The notes under the pieces are model-generated. The model did not search any database. It was not told the DNA's origin and saw only the letters and a list, made by a program, of their open reading frames with translations. The translations under genes and the position numbers were made by a program. Shown piece after piece: positions 1 to 4,623 of a stretch of 6,924 bases of DNA (its first letter is position 1; the number at the start of each line of letters is the position of its first letter). Source of the DNA: Actinomycetes bacterium (lineage in GTDB: Bacteria; Actinomycetota; Thermoleophilia; Solirubrobacterales; 70-9); contig JAEZIQ010000095.1 in the NCBI GenBank assembly GCA_023436605.1, positions 1 to 6,924 of the forward strand, in the 5' to 3' direction.

Positions 1-835
1 CTCGCATGCGGATCGCCGCGGGGTCGTGATCGCGCTCGACCGCGACCCGGTCCCCGTGGAATGTAAACCCGTCGACCTCGACCACGATCCGAAGGTTGGG
101 CCAGATGAAGTCGACCATCAAACCGGAGACCCACTGATTGGTCTTCGGCACCTCGATCCCGCGTTTCTTGCAAACCGCAATGAACCTGGTTTCCAGAATC
201 GAAAGCGCATTCAGCATTTCCTCATCCCAGTAGCGGAGCTGATAGCGCAGTTCCTTGATGCCCTTGCGACCAGCCCCTTCGTCGATCAGACGGGTGACCC
301 TCGGACGGTCGAGGTATCCCTTTTGACTGGCCGAAGAGATGTAGCCCTCCAGCTCGACCGGGGTCGATTTCCCGGCAAGATCGATGAGGAGATCAGGCAC
401 CGGGAGCACCGGAATGCGGTCCACCAGGGCCGGTGACGAGGGACAGTTGCTGCGACTCCAGATCCGTAGTTCTGTCGACCAGCCAGATCCGGGCCTGGAC
501 TTCTCGGTCCGATTGTTACCGGTGGGACGGTTCACGTCGATGGCGCCTGGCCTGGCATCGGTCAATCGCCAGAGAGAAGCTGCCGCCGGCCCCGCGAGCA
601 TCGCTTTCGGACCCGAGGAGAGAACCGCGGCCATCCAGAGAGATCGCCAGGACGAAGGAGGCCCTCCGACCGAGTAGGCGGCCCGGAATGCCGGCCAAAG
701 CGTGCCGCGTTTGATCCTGTGTTCGATTTGCCTCTGCGAGCAGCCCTCCATGAGCAACTGACGCCTGGTGACGATCCCGTAGCTGTCACGGCCGGCAGTG
801 ACGAGCAGTCGATCGAGTGAGTGAGTTTCCGCCAT
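1..835 (-). CDS. AbiEi-type winged-helix / DUF559 endonuclease-like protein, 3' end cut by window edge
   Basis: An open frame of 278 codons runs from an ATG at 835-833 to the left edge with no stop, so the C-terminus is missing. Residues about 7-53 read like the N-terminal winged helix of AbiEi-type antitoxin proteins (GIVTRRQLL, then a basic helix and AAYSVG). A middle region holds PVPDLLIDLA (about residues 145-154), equivalent to the conserved 'TLLDLA' patch of these proteins. The C-terminal part has the DUF559 core: VDF (241-243), VVEVDG (251-256), FHG (259-261) and ERD (267-269). DUF559 belongs to the PD-(D/E)XK/Vsr-like nuclease superfamily; D242, E253 and D255 are candidate metal ligands. 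The start is the first possible one after an in-frame TGA at 860-862. No good ribosome site precedes it, only a G-run touching the ATG. Such proteins are common and mostly uncharacterised in actinobacteria; DNA binding or cleavage is inferred. No partner toxin is visible here. Confidence 0.8.
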   Translation of the reverse strand, partial: MAETHSLDRLLVTAGRDSYGIVTRRQLLMEGCSQRQIEHRIKRGTLWPAFRAAYSVGGPPSSWRSLWMAAVLSSGPKAMLAGPAAASLWRLTDARPGAIDVNRPTGNNRTEKSRPGSGWSTELRIWSRSNCPSSPALVDRIPVLPVPDLLIDLAGKSTPVELEGYISSASQKGYLDRPRVTRLIDEGAGRKGIKELRYQLRYWDEEMLNALSILETRFIAVCKKRGIEVPKTNQWVSGLMVDFIWPNLRIVVEVDGFTFHGDRVAVERDHDPAAIRMR

Positions 836-940
836 CCCCCAAGGGTGGACGATTCCTGCTCACAAGTGGCTTGCGGAGTGCAACGATTCTGTGACCTGCG
901 CGCGGGAGTCGCTTGGGGGGGTTCCAGCCTCACGAGTTCA

Positions 941-991
941 ATCAAAACCAACTGTTTCCCACATTATTTGTGGAAAACGGTTGGTTTTGAT
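941..991 (-). terminator. AT-rich 23-bp inverted repeat, probable mscL transcription end
   Basis: Arms 941-963 and 969-991 pair at 21 of 23 positions around the 5-base loop TTATT. The two exceptions are 953/979 and 958/974; on either strand one of them becomes a G-U pair. It lies 35 bp beyond the mscL stop and 106 bp before the start of the next minus-strand gene, which fits a terminator. It is unusually long and AT-rich for this genome, and the T-run (GGTTTTGATTG on the minus strand) is inside the stem foot rather than after it. It could instead be a small mobile-element remnant or a dispersed repeat. The rest of the gap (836-940 and 992-1025) shows only a 7-G run at 914-921 and no gene. Confidence 0.5.
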
Positions 992-1025
992 GCGTCGAGG
1001 TGGGAGGTCGGCCAGGTTTGCCGGG

Positions 1026-1424
1026 CTAGGCGGTGGGGGTGACCTGAGCGGTGCAGAAGGCGCAGCGGGTCGCCTGGTTGGGGATCTCGGAGAGGCATTC
1101 GGGGCATTCGCGGTGGGTTTCCTCTTGCTCGCCCTTCAACCGGTTGAGGGGGACGACGACAAAGAAGTAGACGACCGCTGAGACCGAGAGGAAGGTGATC
1201 AGGGCGTTGATGAAGTTGCCGTAGGTGAAGACGGAGCCATTGATCGTGAAGGTGAGGGCAGAGAAGTCCGGTTCGCCGATGATCGCGGCGATGACCGGGG
1301 TGAGCAGGTCCGCGACGACCGAGTTGACCAGGGCGGTGAAGGCGGCGCCGATTACCACTGCGACGGCCAGGTCGATCACGTTGCCCCGGCTGATGAACTC
1401 CTTGTACCCGTGAATCATCTTCAT
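1026..1424 (-). CDS. mscL: Large-conductance mechanosensitive channel MscL with C-terminal zinc ribbon
   Basis: A 132-residue inner-membrane channel that opens under membrane tension to release solutes during hypo-osmotic shock; the family forms pentamers. The N-terminal amphipathic helix (YKEFISRGNVIDLAVAVVIG, about residues 7-26) and pore helix TM1 (to about residue 49, with the Gly/Ala-rich face and VADLLTPV) match MscL closely. A periplasmic loop (about 50-68) precedes TM2 (about 69-93). Where many MscLs have a helical bundle, this one ends in CPEC (107-110) and CAFC (121-124), a four-cysteine zinc-ribbon pattern. No Shine-Dalgarno precedes the ATG. A TACGTT -10-like box ends 6 bases upstream, suggesting a leaderless mRNA. 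The next Met (codon 3) has no better site. It stands alone between a terminator upstream and a hairpin downstream. Channel assignment is firm; metal binding by the ribbon is inferred. Confidence 0.96.
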   Translation of the reverse strand: MKMIHGYKEFISRGNVIDLAVAVVIGAAFTALVNSVVADLLTPVIAAIIGEPDFSALTFTINGSVFTYGNFINALITFLSVSAVVYFFVVVPLNRLKGEQEETHRECPECLSEIPNQATRCAFCTAQVTPTA

Positions 1425-1430
1425 TGAATG

Positions 1431-1436
1431 AACGTA
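1431..1436 (-). promoter_or_regulatory. Putative -10 box for leaderless mscL transcript
   Basis: The minus strand reads TACGTT here, fitting the actinobacterial TANNNT -10 pattern. Six bases separate it from the mscL ATG, which would put the transcription start on or next to the start codon. This agrees with the lack of a ribosome binding site. There is no good -35: the appropriate spacing falls on the T-run of the preceding terminator (about 1454-1460). Confidence 0.4.
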
Positions 1437-1451
1437 CTCGGCGGCGCCGAT

Positions 1452-1494
1452 GCAAAAAGAACGGCGCGACGCCCAGGGAGGGGACGCCGCGCCG
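1452..1494 (-). terminator. Intrinsic terminator of the two-gene secreted-protein operon
   Basis: On the minus strand a 13-bp GC-rich stem (arms 1482-1494 and 1462-1474, two G-U pairs) is followed by TTCTTTTTGC. The G-U pairs become A-C mismatches in the other direction, so the structure is built for minus-strand RNA. It sits 30 bp past the stop of the 180-aa gene and 28 bp before the mscL start. Confidence 0.85.
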
Positions 1495-1524
1495 CTCGGA
1501 GAAGCCCGCTGATGGGAGGGAGGG

Positions 1525-2067
1525 TTAGCGGGGGTTGGCGGTAAACGTCGTCGAGCCGGAGCAGATGAAGATCTTGGCGCCGTAGAGGTCGGGAATCAGG
1601 AAGGAGAAGTTCAGCTTCAACTTGCCGGAGACGACCTTGCCCCTTTTCCTCAGCGTCACCTCGTAGTTCTTCGTCGCGTCAGCGCCCACATTCATTGCGG
1701 CAGGCTGAAGTGCCTTGCTCTTCACTGTCTTGCCGATCCGCGCGGGAGCAGTCGGCTGGTAGAGCTCGCTACCGGCCCGGGAGGTGTAGCCGCCCGTGGT
1801 CTCCAGGCACAGGGTCGGGACCACCGTGCGGATCTTCGTCACCTGCTTGCCCTTGAGCGCGAAGGTGATCGAACTGCCGCCCTTGGTCTTCCCCTTGTAC
1901 GGGGCAGCGCCGGCAAAGTCGGCGGCGAAAAGAAACCAGACCAGGAAGAGGACCGTGAAGACGGCGAGCGCGGTGCGAAAGCCACCGTCGGCCGGCCGGA
2001 TCCCGGTGCGTGGGTTCACGATCGGCCGGTTGATGATCTGCGGCTTGTTTCGATTGCTGGAGTTCAC
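1525..2067 (-). CDS. Secreted protein of unknown function, second gene of a coupled pair
   Basis: The 180-aa product has a 32-residue polar, basic N-terminus, then one hydrophobic segment (about residues 33-52) ending in FAGAAP. That fits a long signal peptide cleaved near residue 55, or a membrane anchor. The remaining ~125 residues alternate beta-strand-like stretches (GSSITFALKGKQVTKI, YEVTLRKRGKVVSGKLKLNF) and end in TTFTANPR. Only two cysteines occur in the mature part (C87, C169), a possible disulfide. The pattern resembles small secreted beta-sandwich proteins often seen in Thermoleophilia, but I do not recognise a named family. The start is GTG at 2067-2065, sharing two bases with the TGA of the upstream gene (GTGA). 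An AAGGTGA sequence lies just upstream within that gene, so translational coupling is likely. Expression as one operon with the propeller protein implies the two work together outside the membrane. Confidence 0.8.
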   Translation of the reverse strand: MNSSNRNKPQIINRPIVNPRTGIRPADGGFRTALAVFTVLFLVWFLFAADFAGAAPYKGKTKGGSSITFALKGKQVTKIRTVVPTLCLETTGGYTSRAGSELYQPTAPARIGKTVKSKALQPAAMNVGADATKNYEVTLRKRGKVVSGKLKLNFSFLIPDLYGAKIFICSGSTTFTANPR

Positions 2068-3530
2068 TTGGTCACCTTGACTTTGTTGTTCGAGTTGACT
2101 GAGTTGATGCCGGGGCCATTGGCGATCACCCGGACCGGGTAGATACCGCGCGCCTTGCGAGTGGTCCGGATGGTCAGCTTCGTCCTGGCCGACTTGCCGG
2201 GTGCCACATTGCGGAGCGTCCTGCAGGCCGCCGGCTTGATCACCTTTCGCGCCTTGCCGCTGACCGTGGCGCAGACCTTGACCGTCGGGGCGGTAGCGCC
2301 CGATCCCGACACGATCGCGGTCAGGGCGGTCGCGCGTCCGGCCTTGGCCTTGGCCGTGACCGGGTTCACCTTGAGGCTGATTTTCGGGGTGCCGGGGCCC
2401 GGGTCGGTGGGTCCGGTCGGTCCCGTCGGTCCGGTCGGTCCCGTCGGGCTTGTCGGTCCGGTCGGTCCCGTCGGACTGGTCGGTCCGGTCGGTCCCGTCG
2501 GGCTGGTGGGTCCGGTCGGCCCCGTCGGTCCCGTCGGTCCGGTCGAAGTCAGAGTGGCCAGACCGAATGACGGCTCCATGCCGTTGCCTACCTTGACCGG
2601 GTTCAACGTGCAGTTTCCGCCACCGGTCACCGCAGGGACACGGGCCACGTAGACCGAGCCACGGTCCTGCCAGGTGATCATCGAACCATCCGGCGAGAAG
2701 CGGGGATAGGCCGGAGTCTGGGCGATGTTTACCACCGAGCAGCGGTGGGTCGGGGTACCGGCCGGCGGCGTTCCCCCGGTGTTCCAGAAGGAGAACTCGG
2801 CCGAGCTGGATCCTTCCGGAGAGACTTCCAGCACGGTCACGCCGTTGGAGGAAACGTCGAAGCTGTGCATGTCTCCCGCGTTCGGATCGTTAAATCCCAG
2901 CCAGGCATTCGGCTCGGCGCTGCCGGCCTTCTGGACCCAGATCCGGCGGAAATCAGTGTCGACGAAGCCCGCGTAGGGAGTGCCCGGAATCCAGCGCGGC
3001 CGGATGTAGTAGGTGTGGCAGTTGATCAGACAGGGATTGGTCGTGCCGGGACCACTGATGAACGAAACCTTCTGGTTCAGGGTGCAGGGATTGGTCCAGC
3101 AGTCGAAGTAATGCCAGTCGTAGACGAACATGCCGCCATCCGGCGAGATCATTCCGCTGTTGAACGGGACGAAGGAACCGGCGCCGGTCTTCGGCATGAT
3201 CCAGTTGTCCTTGACCTGGCCGGTCGCCGGGTTAAGGAAGTAGGCGAAGGCGTTGGAGCTGACCTTCTTGATCGCGACGATCGTCCCGTCGTTCTTCTGG
3301 GTCGGCGTCACATAACGAGTCTCAGCCGTCGCGTCAGTGGTCACCTTCTGGTTGATGGTCCCGTCGGGGGAGGTCCGGTAGACGTTGCCGTCATTTCCGA
3401 CGTAGGAGACGTTGGCCGCCTGGGAGTCGGGAACCTCGACGAACCAGGCGAACATCGAGACCAGAAATACGGCGATCATGATGACGTTCGCCCCGCTACA
3501 GGATGAGCTGATTCGGCGTTTGGTTTTCAT
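2064..3530 (-). CDS. Secreted TolB/PD40-like beta-propeller protein with Pro-Thr repeat linker and Ig-like C-terminal domain
   Basis: The 488-aa product starts with a basic N-region (KTKRR) and a hydrophobic stretch (about residues 15-31), with likely cleavage near DSQAA (35-39). Residues about 40-327 look like a beta-propeller of the TolB/PD40 kind. The clearest repeats are ISPDGGMFVYDW (128-139) and RFSPDGSMITWQ (277-288), and YVGNDGNVYRTSPDG begins the first blade. Cysteines C144, C149, C167, C171, C264 and C307 suggest disulfides in an extracellular fold. Residues 331-375 are 15 triplets of GPT or SPT. Residues about 382-488 form a Lys/Arg-rich beta-sandwich (CARDB/Ig-like, KISLKVNPVTAKAKAGRATALT onward) with two cysteines. 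No enzyme motif is seen; binding or scaffolding is the likely role. A GGAGG ribosome site lies 9 bases before the ATG. The stop overlaps the next gene's GTG. Confidence 0.85.
   Translation of the reverse strand: MKTKRRISSSCSGANVIMIAVFLVSMFAWFVEVPDSQAANVSYVGNDGNVYRTSPDGTINQKVTTDATAETRYVTPTQKNDGTIVAIKKVSSNAFAYFLNPATGQVKDNWIMPKTGAGSFVPFNSGMISPDGGMFVYDWHYFDCWTNPCTLNQKVSFISGPGTTNPCLINCHTYYIRPRWIPGTPYAGFVDTDFRRIWVQKAGSAEPNAWLGFNDPNAGDMHSFDVSSNGVTVLEVSPEGSSSAEFSFWNTGGTPPAGTPTHRCSVVNIAQTPAYPRFSPDGSMITWQDRGSVYVARVPAVTGGGNCTLNPVKVGNGMEPSFGLATLTSTGPTGPTGPTGPTSPTGPTGPTSPTGPTGPTSPTGPTGPTGPTGPTDPGPGTPKISLKVNPVTAKAKAGRATALTAIVSGSGATAPTVKVCATVSGKARKVIKPAACRTLRNVAPGKSARTKLTIRTTRKARGIYPVRVIANGPGINSVNSNNKVKVTK
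2406..2540 (-). repeat. (Gly/Ser)-Pro-Thr coding repeat, with three 27-bp tandem copies inside
   Basis: Fifteen in-frame 9-bp units encode GPT or SPT (residues 331-375 of the propeller protein), with Ser replacing Gly every third triplet in the middle. At the DNA level 2425-2451, 2452-2478 and 2479-2505 are nearly identical 27-bp units; neighbours differ at one or two bases. A fourth, diverged copy follows at 2506-2532. The near-identity points to recent duplication by slippage. Confidence 0.9.
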
Positions 3531-3539
3531 GGGACGGGA

Positions 3540-3544
3540 CCTCC
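3540..3544 (-). promoter_or_regulatory. Ribosome binding site of the propeller gene
   Basis: The minus strand reads GGAGG nine bases before the ATG at 3530-3528. This supports that start and translation with a true 5' leader. Confidence 0.8.
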
Positions 3545-3583
3545 GGAATCGGGATTGGTGATGTCGGCAGGTTCCAGCCCGCC

Positions 3584-3624
3584 CCTTGCGGGGACTTTGC
3601 GGGCAGGTTGCGGGGCCCGCAAGG
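3584..3624. repeat. Phased TTGCGGG repeats with inverted copy in divergent intergenic region
   Basis: TTGCGGG occurs at 3586-3592, 3597-3603 and 3608-3614, each start exactly 11 bp after the last. An inverted CCCGCAA lies at 3616-3622. The third copy and the inverted one make a perfect 15-bp palindrome (TTGCGGGGCCCGCAA). The outermost arms extend to CCTTGCGGG (3584-3592) and CCCGCAAGG (3616-3624). The spacing and location between divergent genes fit an operator or activator array. An alternative is RNA structure in the leader of the minus-strand propeller gene. Confidence 0.6.
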
Positions 3625-3661
3625 CCCCTGACAAGGCGAGGCTCAGGGCCGGGCCTTTGGC

Positions 3662-3669
3662 TCTATAGT
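3662..3669. promoter_or_regulatory. Overlapping divergent -10-like elements
   Basis: The plus strand has TATAGT at 3664-3669, placed to start a transcript about 30 bases before the SDR ATG, but with no recognisable -35. The minus strand has TATAGA at 3667-3662 with TTGGAT at 3689-3684, a 16-bp spacer, pointing toward the propeller gene. This is the most AT-rich spot in an otherwise GC-rich gap. No other convincing promoter was seen between 3531 and 3704. Confidence 0.35.
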
Positions 3670-3687
3670 GCGGCCTGCAACCAATCC

Positions 3688-3693
3688 AAGGAG
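3688..3693 (+). promoter_or_regulatory. Ribosome binding site that fixes the SDR start
   Basis: AAGGAG lies 11 bases before the ATG at 3705. The alternative upstream GTG start at 3693 overlaps this site and so cannot be the real start. Confidence 0.8.
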
Positions 3694-3704
3694 TGTTTCT
3701 TTCG

Positions 3705-4538
3705 ATGGGACTACTTGAAGGCAAGAACGCGATCGTCACCGGCTCGGCCCGTGGCATCGGCCGGGCTACTGCCGAGCTTTTCGCCGCCCAGGGCGCCCGC
3801 GTCCTGATCAACGACCTTGATGCCGACGTCGCTGAGCAGACCGCTTCCGAAATCGACGGGGAGACCGCTGTCTTCGGTGGTGACCTGACCAAGGGCGATG
3901 CCTGCGACAAGCTCGTCGCGACCGCCCAGGACGCATTCGGGTCGGTCGACATCGTCGTCAACAACGCGGGCTACACCTGGGATGGTGTCGCCCACAAGAT
4001 GAGCGACGACCAGTTCCAGGCGATGCTCGACATCCACACGATCGTCCCCTTCCGGGTCGCCCGGGCCCTCGCCCCGGCCTGGCGTGAAGCCGCCAAGGCC
4101 GAAGCGGCAGAAGGCAACGAGTACTTCCGCAAGCTGATCAATATCTCGTCGGTCTCGGGCACCATGGGTAACGCCGGCCAGGCCAACTACAGCGCCGCCA
4201 AGTCGGCCGTGGTTGGACTGACCAAGACCCTGGCCAAGGAATGGGGCCAGTTCAAGATCAACGTCAACGCGGTCGCTTGCGGCTTCGTCGAGACCCGCCT
4301 GACCGCGGCCAAGGAAGGTGACGCCGAGACGATCAAATCGCCCGACGGCGAGGAGATCCAGCTCGGCATCCCGGAGCAGATGCGGGCGATGGCTTCGATG
4401 ATCATCCCCCTCGGTCGCCCCGCCTCCCCGGAAGAGGCAGCCGGTCCGGTCCTCTTCCTCGGCTCCAACCTCTCCGACTACGTCCACGGCCAGGTTCTGA
4501 ACGTGACCGGCGGCCAGTTCGGCGGCATGTACACGTAG
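3705..4538 (+). CDS. Short-chain dehydrogenase/reductase, FabG-related
   Basis: A complete 277-aa cytosolic NAD(P)-dependent oxidoreductase of the classical SDR superfamily. Cofactor site: TGSARGIG (residues 12-19), D60 and NNAG (86-89). D37 at the end of strand 2 favours NAD(H), though this is inference. Catalytic residues: S149, Y162 and K166 (YSAAK), with the stretch SGTMGNAGQANYSAAK very close to FabG. The usual catalytic Asn before helix 5 is His here (H111, in LDIHTIVPF). The usual 'PG' after strand 6 is CG (C192-G193). An Ala/Glu-rich insert (about 128-141) makes it some 30 residues longer than FabG of E. coli. The C-terminus VHGQVLNVTGG is typical. The substrate cannot be read from the sequence; beta-ketoacyl-thioester or related keto/hydroxy compounds are plausible. 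It is a single-gene unit, divergent from the propeller gene and convergent with the peptidase gene. Confidence 0.93.
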   Translation: MGLLEGKNAIVTGSARGIGRATAELFAAQGARVLINDLDADVAEQTASEIDGETAVFGGDLTKGDACDKLVATAQDAFGSVDIVVNNAGYTWDGVAHKMSDDQFQAMLDIHTIVPFRVARALAPAWREAAKAEAAEGNEYFRKLINISSVSGTMGNAGQANYSAAKSAVVGLTKTLAKEWGQFKINVNAVACGFVETRLTAAKEGDAETIKSPDGEEIQLGIPEQMRAMASMIIPLGRPASPEEAAGPVLFLGSNLSDYVHGQVLNVTGGQFGGMYT

Positions 4539-4560
4539 TACCGCGCCGCTCAAGGACTAA

Positions 4561-4595
4561 AGAAAGGGCCCCGCGTATGCGGGGCCCTTTTCTTT
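4561..4595. terminator. Bidirectional intrinsic terminator between SDR and M1 peptidase genes
   Basis: A perfect 12-bp stem (4563-4574 with 4579-4590) closes a GTAT loop. On the plus strand it is followed by TCTTTG after a T-run; on the minus strand by TTTCTTTAG. It lies 24 bp after the SDR stop and about 30 bp beyond the peptidase stop on the other strand, so it serves both convergent genes. Confidence 0.92.
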
Positions 4596-4623
4596 GCTTG
4601 CGCGACTTGCGTTTGACCTCTCC

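Noticed and set aside
26..436. 136-codon plus-strand frame at the left edge
   Set aside because: Antisense to the DUF559 protein, whose VVEVDG and FHG motifs are clear on the minus strand.
964..1455. 163-codon minus-strand frame overlapping mscL
   Set aside because: Alternate frame of mscL with an Arg/His/Pro-rich product and no domain signal; it also runs through the 941-991 hairpin.
2745..3506. 253-codon plus-strand frame opposite the propeller gene
   Set aside because: Antisense shadow; the minus strand shows a signal peptide, a ribosome site and SPDG propeller repeats.
3693..3704. GTG at 3693 as the SDR start
   Set aside because: It overlaps the AAGGAG ribosome site of the ATG at 3705, and SDR homology begins at the ATG.
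3711..4553. 280-codon minus-strand frame over the SDR gene
   Set aside because: Antisense shadow; the plus strand has a full set of SDR motifs and a ribosome site.
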